Positions 34,488 to 43,482 of a DNA stretch of 64,000 bases are shown piece by piece (the first letter of the stretch is position 1; the number at the start of each line of letters is the position of its first letter). A program made the translations under genes and the position numbers. The notes under the pieces were generated by a model. It was given only the letters and a program-made list of their open reading frames with translations, was not told the origin of the DNA and did not search any database. This DNA is from Candidatus Accumulibacter sp. 66-26 (GTDB taxonomy: Bacteria; Pseudomonadota; Gammaproteobacteria; Burkholderiales; Rhodocyclaceae): positions 224,490-288,489 of the forward strand of contig MKUH01000006.1 of assembly GCA_001897745.1 (NCBI GenBank), written 5' to 3'.

Positions 34488-35143
34488 GGCTTGCCGGCCA
34501 CGCCACCGAACAGCTGCAGTTCGTCCGCGTTCGGCGCTTCGGCGCTCTGCGCGTTGCGCAGGCGGATCTGCGTCGAGTCCTTGCTGCCTTGCTGGCCCGC
34601 TTCGCCCGCGCCGCCGTTTTCGTCGATGCGAATGCTTTCGACGAAGCGACCGCCGGACAGGTAGAGGCCGCTCAGGAATTGCGCGAGCTGCGCCTGGCGC
34701 GGCTTGAGGTCGATTTCCCACTTGCCCGAATCGCCGCGCACGACGACCGTGAAGGTCTCGCCGAGCGCCGCCGTGTTGGCGCCGAGCAGGGCGCGGAAGA
34801 CGCGGCCGACCTGGGCCATGCCCGGCACGTCGCGCAGGCCGCGTTCGCGGCGCGTGCCGTCGGCGGCGATCTCGACGATGCGCTCCTCGCCGAGCACGTA
34901 GGTGATGCGGTAGGGCTGCTCGATCTGCCACAGCACGCCGTGCCGGCGCGAGAAGACGAGGCGGCCGGTGGTGACCAGCGGGCGCTTGAGCGCCGCCATC
35001 TGCTTGCTCTGCGTGAACTCGGCGCGGACCACGGCGTGCTGTTCGATCTGCGCGCCGATGCGCGCCAGCGTGTCGGCGTCGGCGGGCGCGGCGTGCAGCG
35101 GTGCGGCGGCGAGCAGCAGGAGGGAGAGGATCAGTCGGCGCAT
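34484..35143 (-). CDS. apeL: Aryl polyene LolA-like carrier ApeL
   Basis: A 219-residue periplasmic protein. The signal peptide LILSLLLLAAAPLHA is followed by a LolA-like beta-sandwich: VRAEFTQSKQMAALKRPLVTTGRLVFS and VLWQIEQPYRITYVLG are the diagnostic strands. By analogy with LolA it may carry the hydrophobic pigment through the periplasm. The C-terminus adds about 45 residues rich in Gly and Gln. The ATG at 35143 overlaps the end of apeK by 13 nt. Confidence 0.9.
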   Translation of the reverse strand: MRRLILSLLLLAAAPLHAAPADADTLARIGAQIEQHAVVRAEFTQSKQMAALKRPLVTTGRLVFSRRHGVLWQIEQPYRITYVLGEERIVEIAADGTRRERGLRDVPGMAQVGRVFRALLGANTAALGETFTVVVRGDSGKWEIDLKPRQAQLAQFLSGLYLSGGRFVESIRIDENGGAGEAGQQGSKDSTQIRLRNAQSAEAPNADELQLFGGVAGKP

Positions 35144-35550
35144 GCGCGCTCCAGTTTTGCGAAGACGACGGGAGGGGAAACGAACTGCAGTTCGCGCGTC
35201 GAAGCGTCGACGGCGACCTGGATGGTGCTGCCCTTGGTCAGGCGCTCGCCGCTCTGCGCGTCGCGGATTTCGTAGCCGATCCGGATGCGGTTCTCGAATT
35301 CGAGCAGCGTCGCCTCGACGCGCAGGCGCTGGCCGTAGAGCGCCGGGCGCACGTACTTGAGATGGCAGTCGACGATCGGCCACAGATAGCCCGAGGCCTG
35401 CATCTGCGGGTAGTCGTAGTCGAAGCGGCGGAGCAGCGCGCAGCGCGCGATCTCGAAGTATTTGACGTAGTGGCCGTGCCAGGCGACGTTCATCGCGTCC
35501 ACGTCGTGGAAGGGCACCTCGACCTCGACGGCGGCGCTGAGCTTAGGCAT
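35131..35550 (-). CDS. apeK: Aryl polyene 4HBT-type thioesterase ApeK
   Basis: A 139-residue single hotdog thioesterase of the 4-hydroxybenzoyl-CoA type. VEVPFHDVDAMNVAWHGHYVKYFEIARCALLRRFDYDY contains the catalytic Asp (HDVDAMNVAWHGHY). It may release aryl or polyenoyl chains or act as an editing enzyme. The ATG at 35550 lies inside the end of the lyase gene (8-nt overlap). A GTG at 35559 is a less likely start. Confidence 0.9.
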   Translation of the reverse strand: MPKLSAAVEVEVPFHDVDAMNVAWHGHYVKYFEIARCALLRRFDYDYPQMQASGYLWPIVDCHLKYVRPALYGQRLRVEATLLEFENRIRIGYEIRDAQSGERLTKGSTIQVAVDASTRELQFVSPPVVFAKLERACAD

Positions 35551-37120
35551 CGGCGCCACCGTCCGCGCCGCTGGCGCCGTAGAGCGCCCAGCGGCCGTCG
35601 CGGATCAGGCCGGTGACGGCGCGCAGTTCGGCTTCGAGCGGGCGGTCCTCGTCGAGGAAGGGCGAGTGTTCGCCGACCTCGCGCATGAAGGCCTCGACCT
35701 CCGGCGTCAGCTCGGCCGGTTCGGCGTCGGCCAGTCGCTGGCGCAGCGCGACGCCCTGCACGGCGGCCAGGGTCAACGCACTGGCGACCTGCTCGGTGAG
35801 TTCGAGCACGCGCAGGCAGTCGCGCGCGGCGATGGTGCCCATGCTCACCTTGTCCTGGTTGTGGCACTCGGTCGAGCGCGAGAAGACGCTGGCCGGCATG
35901 GTCAGCTTGAGTGCCTCCGCCGTCCATGCCGAAGCGCCGATCTGCACCGCCTTGAAGCCGTGGTTGATCGGCGCGCGCGCGCCGCAGCTGCCCGAGAGGT
36001 TCTGCGGCAGGCCGTGGTTGTACTTGCTGTCGACGAGCAGCGCGAGCTGGCGGTCCATCAGGTCGGCGAGGTTGGCCACCGCCGTCTTCAGCGCGTCCAT
36101 CGCGAAGGCGATGTGGCCGCCGTAGAAGTGGCCGCCGTGCAGCACGAGTTCGGCGTCGCCGTCGATCAGCGGGTTGTCGTTGGCGCTGTTCAGTTCGTTC
36201 TCGATGTCGCGCCGCATCCAGGTCAGCGCGTCGCGCGCGACGCCGATCACGTGCGGCGCGCAGCGGATCGAGTAGCGGTCCTGCAGGCGGATCACCTCGG
36301 TTTCGTCGGCGTGCAGGTCGGCGAAGATCCACGCGGCCGCTTCGTTCTGCCCGGCGTGCGGCTTGGCGGCGAAGAGGCGCGGATCGAAGTGGCCGCGGTT
36401 GCCGCGCAGCGCGACCGAGGCCAGTGCGGTGAGGCGGCAGCACAGGCGGCTCAGGTGGTCGGCGCGCTGCCAGGCGAGGCAGGCCAGCGCGGTCATCACG
36501 GCGGTACCGTTCATGATCGCCAGCCCTTCCTTGGGCGCCAGCGTGAGCGGAGCGCGGCCGAGCAGGGCGAGCGCCTCGGCGGCCGGACGGCGGACGCCGG
36601 CGTGGCGCACGTCGCGTTCGCCGATCAGTGCGGCGGCGACGTAGGAGAGCGGCGTCAGGTCGCCGCTCGCGCCGACCGAGCCTTCGGACGGAATGAAGGG
36701 CAGGACGCGGTGTTCGATCAGCGCCGCGAGCTGCTGCAGCAGCTCCCAGCGCACGCCGGAGTAGCCCTGCGCCAGCGAGTTGAGGCGGCAGACGAGGACG
36801 GCCAGCGTCGCTTCGTCGTCGAGGTGCGCGCCCATGCCGCAGCCGTGGTATCGCGTCAGGTGCAGCGGCAGTTCGGCGACCAGTTCGGGCGGCACGCTGA
36901 CCGTGCACGAGTCGCCGTAGCCGGTGTTGACGCCATAGACGGTACCGTTGTCGGCGAGCAGGCGTTCGAGGAAGGCGGCGCCGCTGCGGATGCGGCGGGC
37001 GAATTCGGGATTCTCCGAGAGCGCGACGCCGGCGCCGCCGCGCGCGACGCGCAGGACGTCCTCGATGCGCAGGCGGCGGGCGCCGATTTCGACGGGGGCG
37101 AGGGTGACTCTTGCGTCCAT
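35543..37120 (-). CDS. Aromatic amino acid ammonia lyase (HAL/TAL/PAL family)
   Basis: A 525-residue MIO enzyme. The catalytic Tyr62 (TVYGVNTGYGD), the ASG triad (151-153) that cyclises to the MIO cofactor, and downstream QNLSGSCGARAPINHGFKAVQ are all present. The selectivity pair is Tyr91-His92 (LTRYHGCGMG). Histidine here favours tyrosine or histidine over phenylalanine in studied enzymes. Inserted between apeJ and apeK, and starting 2 nt after apeJ, it probably makes 4-hydroxycinnamate from tyrosine as aryl precursor for the pigment. Clusters of the E. coli type lack it. Confidence 0.92.
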   Translation of the reverse strand: MDARVTLAPVEIGARRLRIEDVLRVARGGAGVALSENPEFARRIRSGAAFLERLLADNGTVYGVNTGYGDSCTVSVPPELVAELPLHLTRYHGCGMGAHLDDEATLAVLVCRLNSLAQGYSGVRWELLQQLAALIEHRVLPFIPSEGSVGASGDLTPLSYVAAALIGERDVRHAGVRRPAAEALALLGRAPLTLAPKEGLAIMNGTAVMTALACLAWQRADHLSRLCCRLTALASVALRGNRGHFDPRLFAAKPHAGQNEAAAWIFADLHADETEVIRLQDRYSIRCAPHVIGVARDALTWMRRDIENELNSANDNPLIDGDAELVLHGGHFYGGHIAFAMDALKTAVANLADLMDRQLALLVDSKYNHGLPQNLSGSCGARAPINHGFKAVQIGASAWTAEALKLTMPASVFSRSTECHNQDKVSMGTIAARDCLRVLELTEQVASALTLAAVQGVALRQRLADAEPAELTPEVEAFMREVGEHSPFLDEDRPLEAELRAVTGLIRDGRWALYGASGADGGADA

Positions 37121-37122
37121 GT

Positions 37123-38829
37123 TCAGGCCTTGGGTTGTTCGGCGAGCGCCGGAGCGGCCGCCGGGGCGGCAGCGTCCTGCTGCCAGAAATCGTAGAAGTT
37201 GAACCACTGGTCGGGCGCCCGCAGGCAGTAGGCTTCGAGGCGCCGCGCGTACTGCTGCAGGTAGGCGTGCAGCCGCTGCCGGCGTTCGCGGCGCGGCAGC
37301 TCGATGCGCTCGGCGAAGGGCTCGAAGTGGATGCGGTAGCCGTCGTCCTCGCGCAGGCAGAAGAACAGGTAGACCGGGCAGTCGAGCAGGCTGGCGAGGA
37401 TCATCGGCCCCTGCGCGAAGGGCGCCGGCGCGCCGAGGAAGTCGACCGTCGCGACGCGGCCATTCTCGGCCGGCGGCGTGCGGTCGCCGACGATGACGAG
37501 CAGTTCGCCGCGGTCGATCTTGTCCTTCAGCATGATCGCGGTGTCCGGACCGAAGTCGGAAACCTGCAGCAGGTTGACGCCGAAATCGGCGTTGGCGGCG
37601 GCGAGCATGCGGGTGAACTGCTGCGCGTGCTCGCTGTAGACGACGGCATTGACCGTCGCCAGCCGCTTGCCGCTGGCCAGCGCGCGCGTCATTTCGAGGT
37701 TGCCGAGGTGCGCGCCGATCAGCACGGCGCCTTTGCCGGAAGCGAGCAGCGCGTCGAATCCAGCGCGGTTCGGGAAATCGACGCGCCGGCCGTCGATGCC
37801 GCCCATCCAGGCCGCCAGCTTGTCGAGGCCGGACTGCGCGAAGGCGAGCAGGTGGCGGAAGCTGGCGCCCCAGCCGGGCGCTTCGCCGCCGCTGCGCTGC
37901 GCGACGCGGCGCAGGTAGTCCTGCGAAGCGCGGCGGGCGCGCGCCGAGGTCAGGAAGAAGTAGGCGACGACGGGGTAGAGCAGCAGGCGCGCGGCGCGTT
38001 CGCCGAGCAGGCGGTAGCAGGCGTAGACGATGCGCAGGCCGAGGCCGCTGCCGCGCTCGGCGAGGTGCGACCAGTGCCGCGTTTCGCCGCCGCCGGCCAG
38101 CTTGCGCCAGAGCAGCAGCGGCAGGCGCGGCAGCATGGCGAAGAAGAGGCGGGTGTGCATGCGCGTGATGCGCAGGTTGTCGCGCCACAGGTCGAAGTGC
38201 GAGACGCCGTCGGCCGGGTAATGCACGCGCGTCGGCAGGTTTTCGAAGCGGACGCCGCGCCAGTACAGGCGGACGGCGATCGCGGTGTCGAAATCCATGC
38301 GCGTCGGGATGCGCACCGCGTCGATCAGCGCGCAGGCGGCAGCCAGCGGGTAGAGGCGGAAGCCGCACATCGAATCGCCGATGGCGAAGGAGAGCGTTTC
38401 GATCCAGACCCAGAAATGCGTGACGTAGCGCCCGTAGAGGCGTCCCTTGGGCACCGATTCGTCGTAGATCGGCCGGCCGCAGATCACCGCCTCCGGGTGC
38501 GCCGCGCCGCGCGCCAGGAAGCGCGGCACGTCGGCCGCGTCGTGCTGGCCGTCGGCGTCAATCTGCAGCGCGTGGCTGTAGCCGGCGCGGCGCGCCTCGC
38601 GCATGCCGTGCATCACCGCCGCGCCCTTGCCGCCGTTTTCCGGCAGGCGGTAGAGGCGGACGAGCGGCTGCGCGGCGGCCAGCGCCGTGAGCACCTGCTG
38701 CGTCGCCGCGTCGCTGCCGTCGTCGACGACGAGGATCGGCAGGCCGTGCGGCGCCAGGCGTTCGACGGTGCGGCCGATGCTTTCCCGGTGGTTGTAGATC
38801 GGGATCAGCAGGCAGGGAGCGAAGCTCAT
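37123..38829 (-). CDS. apeJ: Aryl polyene glycosyltransferase-acyltransferase fusion ApeJ
   Basis: A 568-residue fusion. The N-terminal part (about 1-235) is a family 2 glycosyltransferase: CLLIPIYNHRESIGRTVERL, LVVDDGSDAAT and LQIDADGQHD (the DxD-type metal site). The C-terminal part (about 265-555) is an LpxL/HtrB-like lauroyl acyltransferase with GAHLGNLEMTRAL (HxxxxE) and VIVGDRTPP. The protein is thought to attach the polyene to a lipid or sugar anchor in the inner membrane. It overlaps apeI by 4 nt. Confidence 0.93.
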   Translation of the reverse strand: MSFAPCLLIPIYNHRESIGRTVERLAPHGLPILVVDDGSDAATQQVLTALAAAQPLVRLYRLPENGGKGAAVMHGMREARRAGYSHALQIDADGQHDAADVPRFLARGAAHPEAVICGRPIYDESVPKGRLYGRYVTHFWVWIETLSFAIGDSMCGFRLYPLAAACALIDAVRIPTRMDFDTAIAVRLYWRGVRFENLPTRVHYPADGVSHFDLWRDNLRITRMHTRLFFAMLPRLPLLLWRKLAGGGETRHWSHLAERGSGLGLRIVYACYRLLGERAARLLLYPVVAYFFLTSARARRASQDYLRRVAQRSGGEAPGWGASFRHLLAFAQSGLDKLAAWMGGIDGRRVDFPNRAGFDALLASGKGAVLIGAHLGNLEMTRALASGKRLATVNAVVYSEHAQQFTRMLAAANADFGVNLLQVSDFGPDTAIMLKDKIDRGELLVIVGDRTPPAENGRVATVDFLGAPAPFAQGPMILASLLDCPVYLFFCLREDDGYRIHFEPFAERIELPRRERRQRLHAYLQQYARRLEAYCLRAPDQWFNFYDFWQQDAAAPAAAPALAEQPKA

Positions 38830-39221
38830 GCGGCGGCGCCGAAGACGAGGCGGCCGGTCGAGTACTTCCGCTGGCCGTTGGCGTAGGAGAACTCCAGGCG
38901 GTCCTTGGCGGCGTTCCAGAACAGCGCCAGTTCGAGGCGCGCGTCGGGCAGCACCAGGGCCTGGAACTTGATGCCTTCCAGCGCGCTGAAGGCGCCGGCG
39001 CAACAGCCGGGCAGATGCAGGCGCGCGAGGCGTACCGCCCAGTCGATCTGCACGACGCCGGGCAGGATCGGCAGGCCGGGGAAATGTCCGGGGAAGTGGG
39101 CGAGCGCGGGCGGCACGTGCAGGTCGAGCACGACTCGCGCGCTCGCCTCGCGTTCGTCGAGTTCGTCGCTTTCGTTGCATTTGCGGCGCACGGCCAGCAC
39201 CTCAGGCAGGAGCGGATTCAT
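38826..39221 (-). CDS. apeI: Aryl polyene hydroxyacyl-ACP dehydratase ApeI
   Basis: A 131-residue FabA/FabZ-like hotdog enzyme. HFPGHFPGLPILPGVVQIDW is the catalytic His-containing loop plus helix, very close to FabZ. It forms, with ApeP, the dehydration step of elongation. The ATG at 39221 (MNPLLPEVL) is inside the end of apeH (20-nt overlap). Upstream of it the frame is Pro-rich antisense-like sequence. Confidence 0.91.
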   Translation of the reverse strand: MNPLLPEVLAVRRKCNESDELDEREASARVVLDLHVPPALAHFPGHFPGLPILPGVVQIDWAVRLARLHLPGCCAGAFSALEGIKFQALVLPDARLELALFWNAAKDRLEFSYANGQRKYSTGRLVFGAAA

Positions 39222-40683
39222 CTTCTTGGGCCTTGGCGGCGAGGGGCGATTCGGCGGCGGGGGCGCTCGGAAATCCGGCGGAAGCGGCGGCCGCGGCGGT
39301 GGCGGAAGTGTCGGCAAGCGCGCCGGTCGCGGCGTCGGCTGAAAGCTCGGCGTCGCCGGCGAAGAGCGCGGCAAGCGCGGCCTGCGTCAGCTTGCCGCGT
39401 TCGTCGAGCGGCAGCTGCTCCGGGAAGCGCCAGCGGCGCGGCAGGAGGACCGCTTCGAAATGTTCGGCGAGATGGCGGCGCAGTTCGAGCGCGGCGGCGC
39501 GCCGGCCGCGCGCGGCGAGCTGCGCGCGCCCTTCGGCGGTGAGCGCGAGCGCCGCGCCGATGGTCTGCCGGCGCCCGACGAGCGCCACGGCGGCCGCCGC
39601 CGCAACCCACGGATGCGCGCCGAGGCGGGCTTCGAGGTCGGGCAGCGAGAGGCGCTTTTCCTCGATCTTGACGATGCGGTCGAGCCGTCCGCGCAGGTGG
39701 AAGCGGCCGTCGGCCAGCAGGTCGACGGCGTCGTCCATGCGCCACGGCGCGTTGGCGGGCAGAAAGGGCGAACGTAGCGCGAGCGCGCCGTCGTCGGCAC
39801 CCACTGCGACGCCGGGCAGCGGCGTCCACGCGTCGTCGTCGCCTGCCTGCCGCCGCCAGGCGATGCCGCCGGTTTCGGTGCTGCCGAAGACCTCGGTCGG
39901 CGCCTGCCCGAGCTGGTGCGCGAACTCGGCGGCGCTCGTCGCCGGCAGCGGCCCGCCGGAGGAAAAGACGAGGCGTGGCGCCGGCTGCAGCGTGGCGAGC
40001 GGCACCAGTTCGGGCAGGCGCGCGAGCTGCGCCGGGCTGGAAATGAGGGCGGTGTCGCGCAGCAGCGCGAGGCGTTCGCCCAGCGTGTCGGGGTGGGCGC
40101 AGGTCGTTGCGTCGAAGGCGCGGCCGGCCGCCAGCGGCCAGAGCAGGCGGAAGAGCAGGCCGTAGATGTGCTGGTGCGGCGCCGTGGCGACGATGGCGGC
40201 GTCGCCGAGCGCCGCGCCCCACAGCGCTTCGAGCGCGCCGATCTCGGCTTCGAACTGGGCCAAGGTCTTACGTACGCGTTTGGGTTCGCCGGTGCTGCCC
40301 GAGGTGTAGAGATCGACGGTCGCGTCCGCCGCGACGAGCGGCGAGAGCGGCGTTAGCGGGGCCGACGCCGTTGCCGGCGGCGCGTCGGCAACGGCGTCGT
40401 AGGCGCCGGCCAACTGCGCGAGCGTGCCGGGCTGCGTGTTGGGCGGGATCACCGCCTGCTTGCCGGCGTGCAGAAGGGCGAGCAGTTGGACGAGAAAGTC
40501 GAGCGGATGCGCGCTAACGAGCAGCCAGCGCGTTTCCGGGCGCGCCGCGAAGGCTCCTGCGTGCGCGCCGACGCGCTCCGCGAACTCGTGCCAGGGCACG
40601 ATGCGTACGTCGTCGTGGCAGACCGGATGAAGCGCGTCGCGCCCGTCGGCGAGCAGGCGGTGCAGGGGCATGAGCCGCGTCAT
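39202..40683 (-). CDS. apeH: Aryl polyene AMP-dependent ligase ApeH
   Basis: A 493-residue ANL enzyme. The P-loop is LYTSGSTGEPKRVRKT, the adenine motif FGSTETGGIAWR, and RGRLDRIVKIEEKRLSL the hinge segment. The catalytic-lysine region near the end is LDERGKLTQAALA. Known ApeH loads 4-hydroxybenzoate onto the ACP ApeE. Here the starter could instead be the 4-hydroxycinnamate from the ammonia lyase. The C-terminus has an Ala/Ser-rich tail of about 45 residues. It overlaps apeG by 4 nt. Confidence 0.92.
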   Translation of the reverse strand: MTRLMPLHRLLADGRDALHPVCHDDVRIVPWHEFAERVGAHAGAFAARPETRWLLVSAHPLDFLVQLLALLHAGKQAVIPPNTQPGTLAQLAGAYDAVADAPPATASAPLTPLSPLVAADATVDLYTSGSTGEPKRVRKTLAQFEAEIGALEALWGAALGDAAIVATAPHQHIYGLLFRLLWPLAAGRAFDATTCAHPDTLGERLALLRDTALISSPAQLARLPELVPLATLQPAPRLVFSSGGPLPATSAAEFAHQLGQAPTEVFGSTETGGIAWRRQAGDDDAWTPLPGVAVGADDGALALRSPFLPANAPWRMDDAVDLLADGRFHLRGRLDRIVKIEEKRLSLPDLEARLGAHPWVAAAAAVALVGRRQTIGAALALTAEGRAQLAARGRRAAALELRRHLAEHFEAVLLPRRWRFPEQLPLDERGKLTQAALAALFAGDAELSADAATGALADTSATAAAAASAGFPSAPAAESPLAAKAQEDESAPA

Positions 40684-41246
40684 GCCATGCTCCGGGCGCG
40701 CACGCGGCGGCGCACCAGCCATTCGCCGGCGAACAGCGCGCCCATCAGCAGATAGGCGATCAGGCCGTTGTACAGCGCCCATTGCTCGCGGCTGGCGTAC
40801 AGCGCGGTCCACGCGGCGAACGTTCCGTTGGCGACGAAGAAGGCGCACCACACCTGCGTCACGCGCCGCGTGTAGCGCACGCCGGCCGGCGGTAGCTCGG
40901 GCTCCTGCAGGCGGGCGAAGCGCTCGACCATCGACGGCGGGAAGCGCAGCGACAGGCCGAAGAGCAGCAGCATGCCGAGGCTCACGGCGGCGGGGTAGAG
41001 GCGGAGCAGCGTCTCGCTGTTGGTCAGTGCGGTCAGCGCGGCGAGCGCGAGGAGGGCGGCGAGCACGGCATGGTCGATGCGCGTCAGCCCGAACAGCAGG
41101 CGGCCGGCGTCGCGCCGCCGACGCAGGAGCAGGGCGGCGGCGAGCAGCAGGGCGAGCGTGCGCGGCTCGCAGACCTGCAGGCCGAAATAAACGACCAGCG
41201 GGTAGACGAGCCAGAGCGCGGTGCGCAGGAGCTTCGCGCTGGACAT
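40680..41246 (-). CDS. apeG: Aryl polyene COG4648 membrane protein ApeG
   Basis: A 188-residue integral membrane protein with five or six helices (for example LRTALWLVYPLVVYFGLQV, AVLAALLALAALTALT and YNGLIAYLLMGALFAGEWLV). The family COG4648 is conserved between the ACPs and ApeH in aryl polyene clusters. Its biochemical role is not known. The start is 18 nt after the apeF stop. Confidence 0.88.
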   Translation of the reverse strand: MSSAKLLRTALWLVYPLVVYFGLQVCEPRTLALLLAAALLLRRRRDAGRLLFGLTRIDHAVLAALLALAALTALTNSETLLRLYPAAVSLGMLLLFGLSLRFPPSMVERFARLQEPELPPAGVRYTRRVTQVWCAFFVANGTFAAWTALYASREQWALYNGLIAYLLMGALFAGEWLVRRRVRARSMA

Positions 41247-41263
41247 CGGGAGCGCGGCTTCGC

Positions 41264-41509
41264 TCAGGCGGCGAGCAGCGTCTGCACGGTGCCGACGACG
41301 TCGCCGACGGTGCGCACGCTCTTGAAGTCGTCCGGCTTGATGCGCTTGCCGGTCATTTCCTGCAGCTTGATGGCGAGGTCGACGGCGTCGATGCTGTCGA
41401 GGTCGAGTTCCTCGAACAGGTGGGTTTCCGGGGTGACGCGCGCGGGGTCGATTTCAAAGGCTTCGGCGAGGATGGCCCGGAGTTTTTCCAGGATCTGGTC
41501 GTTGGTCAT
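41264..41509 (-). CDS. apeF: Acyl carrier protein ApeF
   Basis: An 81-residue carrier protein with the phosphopantetheine serine in DLDSIDAVDLAIKL. ATG 41509 is preferred over an earlier frame start because AGGAGAACCGC is placed correctly before it. The acidic helices and size are normal. Two ACPs side by side is characteristic of aryl polyene clusters. One is thought to carry the aryl starter and the other the extending chain. Confidence 0.94.
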   Translation of the reverse strand: MTNDQILEKLRAILAEAFEIDPARVTPETHLFEELDLDSIDAVDLAIKLQEMTGKRIKPDDFKSVRTVGDVVGTVQTLLAA

Positions 41510-41544
41510 GCGGTTCTCCTGAAGGGCAAATTGGGTCAAGGCGC

Positions 41545-41820
41545 TCAGGCCGCCTGCGCGCGGCTGCTGACGAGCGCGGCGAGGCTGTTCACCGAGCGGA
41601 AGTGCTGGCGGTTGCCGGCGTCGTTGGCTTCGAGCTGCAGCTGGTATTTCTTGCGCAGCGCGACGCCGAGTTCGAGCGCGTCGATCGAATCGAGGCCGAG
41701 GCCTTCGTCGCCGAACAGCGGGGCGTCGTCGGCGATGTCGTCCGGCGTGGTGTCTTCGAGGTCGAGCGCGGCGATGATCAGGCGCTTGATTTCAAGCCTG
41801 AGGGTGTTCAGTGCGTCCAT
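41545..41820 (-). CDS. apeE: Acyl carrier protein ApeE
   Basis: A 91-residue ACP with the modified serine in GLGLDSIDALELGVALRK. It is slightly longer than ApeF and has an extended loop LQLEANDAGNRQHF before the last helix. It overlaps apeD by 29 nt, so translation is coupled. In studied systems ApeE accepts the starter from ApeH. Confidence 0.94.
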   Translation of the reverse strand: MDALNTLRLEIKRLIIAALDLEDTTPDDIADDAPLFGDEGLGLDSIDALELGVALRKKYQLQLEANDAGNRQHFRSVNSLAALVSSRAQAA

Positions 41821-42583
41821 GACGGGCGAGTTCCTGTGTGAAATGGGCTTCTAGGGAAAGCGTCAGCTTGCGCGCGGCGATCGCTTGCGGATCGTCGGCG
41901 GCGATCCAGCGCGCGGCGTTGATCGGTTCCAGCACTTCGACGCGCAGGTGGAAGCGGCGGCGGGGGATCTGGTACCAGCGTTCGCGCTTGGTCAGCGTGC
42001 TCGGGTTGCAGTCGATGAGTACCGGCAGGATTGGCTTGCCGCTCTTCAGCGCGATGTAGGAGGCGCCGCGCAGGAAGCGCAGCGGCTGGCCGGGGCGGGT
42101 GCGCGTGCCTTCCGGGAAAATGATCAGCGGGTTGCCGGCGGCGAGGTCGGCGGCGCAGTCGTCGATCAGGCTTTCCGGCTCGGAATTGCTGATGTAGTTG
42201 GCGGCGCGCACGACGCCGCCGAGGAAGGGGTTTTGCCACAGCGCGCGCTTGACGACGCAACTGGCGGTCGGCATCAGCGAGATGAGCGCGACGACGTCGA
42301 TCAGCGTCGGATGGTTGGCGAGCACCAGCGTGTTGCGGCAGCGATGCAGGCGCTCGGCACCGATCACCTCGAAGCGCATGACTCCGACTGTTTCCATCAG
42401 CCTCATGAAGAAGCGAAAGGATTTGTGGATCACCCAGCGCGCGCGCAGCGCCCGCGTCCTGCCGGGAATGAAGAAGAGGACGGGGAAGACGACGGTGGTC
42501 AGCGCCAGTCCGCCGAAGCCGAAGACGGCGAAGCAGCCGCCGGTGGCGAGCAGGCGCCAGTAGTAGTTGAGGCCGGCGCTCAT
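41792..42583 (-). CDS. apeD: PlsC-type acyltransferase ApeD
   Basis: A 263-residue 1-acylglycerol-3-phosphate-like acyltransferase. The catalytic box is LANHPTLIDVVAL (HxxxxD) and the phosphate-binding motif FPEGTRTRPG. An N-terminal hydrophobic hairpin (about 8-40) anchors it in the membrane. In aryl polyene synthesis it probably moves an acyl or polyenoyl chain onto a lipid anchor. It overlaps apeC by 4 nt and apeE by 29 nt. Confidence 0.92.
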   Translation of the reverse strand: MSAGLNYYWRLLATGGCFAVFGFGGLALTTVVFPVLFFIPGRTRALRARWVIHKSFRFFMRLMETVGVMRFEVIGAERLHRCRNTLVLANHPTLIDVVALISLMPTASCVVKRALWQNPFLGGVVRAANYISNSEPESLIDDCAADLAAGNPLIIFPEGTRTRPGQPLRFLRGASYIALKSGKPILPVLIDCNPSTLTKRERWYQIPRRRFHLRVEVLEPINAARWIAADDPQAIAARKLTLSLEAHFTQELARHGRTEHPQA

Positions 42584-43317
42584 CGCGTCGTACCGCTTTC
42601 GTTGCCGTTTGAGGCCCAGCGCCAGCGCCGGCCTTCGCCGACCCAGGCGCCGCCGATGCGCTCGCCGGCCTGGGTTCCTTCCAGGCTGCGCAGGAAAGCG
42701 AGCGAATGCGGTTCTTCGTCGGACGCCGCCGCGCAGGATTCGAGGCGGCAGTCGAGGGTTCGCGCCGGTTCGGCGCCGTCGGCGGCGAGCAGCAGGGCGA
42801 GCGCATGCGCGGGTCCGGTGTTCGCCGCGTCCTCGCCGTAGACGGCGGGCGCCGGTTCGTCGGCGTAAACGAGCAGGACCGGCGTGCCGGGATCGTCGGC
42901 GAGCTGCGTGGCCGCTTCGAGCAGGCCGAAACCGAAGCTCGAGCGGGCGGCGGCGACCGCCGTCGCCGGCGCCGTGTCGTTGCGCAGGATCGAGAACAGG
43001 CCGGCGCTCGCGTTGAGCACCGAGAGGCTGAAGGCGGTCGGAGAAAGCGCTTCGCCGGCGGCGAGGTCGTCGAGCAGCGCGGTCGTGCGCGTCAGGTCGC
43101 CGTGCCGCGAAGCGAACACGAAGCGGACGCGCGGCAGGTCCTGCGCGCAGTCGTGCGCGACGCGCAGCGCCATTTTGGCCAGCCGACCGAGCCGCCGTCG
43201 CAGCATCGGCTCGATGAAGCCGACGTCGGGCGCGGCCGCCGCGTCGACGCGCGCCTCCCAGGCCGCCCAGCGGGCGATCGGCGCCCTCCAGCGCAGGCCT
43301 TCTGTTTGCGAATGCAA
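42580..43317 (-). CDS. apeC: Non-catalytic ketoacyl synthase-like chain-length factor ApeC
   Basis: A 245-residue protein matching the N-terminal half of ketoacyl synthases (Ketoacyl-synt_2). The position of the active-site cysteine reads SVLNASAGLFSI, so no condensation chemistry is expected. It should pair with ApeO as chain-length factor. Translation starts at TTG 43317 (MHSQTEGLRW) with GGTGA before it. I found no better start. It is the first gene of the pigment operon, preceded by a leader hairpin. Confidence 0.86.
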   Translation of the reverse strand: MHSQTEGLRWRAPIARWAAWEARVDAAAAPDVGFIEPMLRRRLGRLAKMALRVAHDCAQDLPRVRFVFASRHGDLTRTTALLDDLAAGEALSPTAFSLSVLNASAGLFSILRNDTAPATAVAAARSSFGFGLLEAATQLADDPGTPVLLVYADEPAPAVYGEDAANTGPAHALALLLAADGAEPARTLDCRLESCAAASDEEPHSLAFLRSLEGTQAGERIGGAWVGEGRRWRWASNGNESGTTR

Positions 43318-43344
43318 TTGCTTTCACCAAGCGATGGCGCCCCC

Positions 43345-43371
43345 GCACTTCCCCTTTGTCCGGGGAGGTGC
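43345..43371 (-). promoter_or_regulatory. Leader hairpin before apeC
   Basis: On the minus strand GCACCTCCCC and GGGGAAGTGC pair over 9 of 10 positions around a 7-nt loop, 28 nt before the TTG start of apeC. It may control translation or mRNA stability of the operon. No T-tract follows, so it is not an intrinsic terminator. Confidence 0.5.
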
Positions 43372-43482
43372 CGCCATGCTTCCGGTTCGTTTATTGGATT
43401 TGTAGCGACGCTGCCGACACGACATTCGTAGCGGGCGCGATTATAGCCGAGGAGAGCGGATTTTCGGGTCGGCCAATCATTT

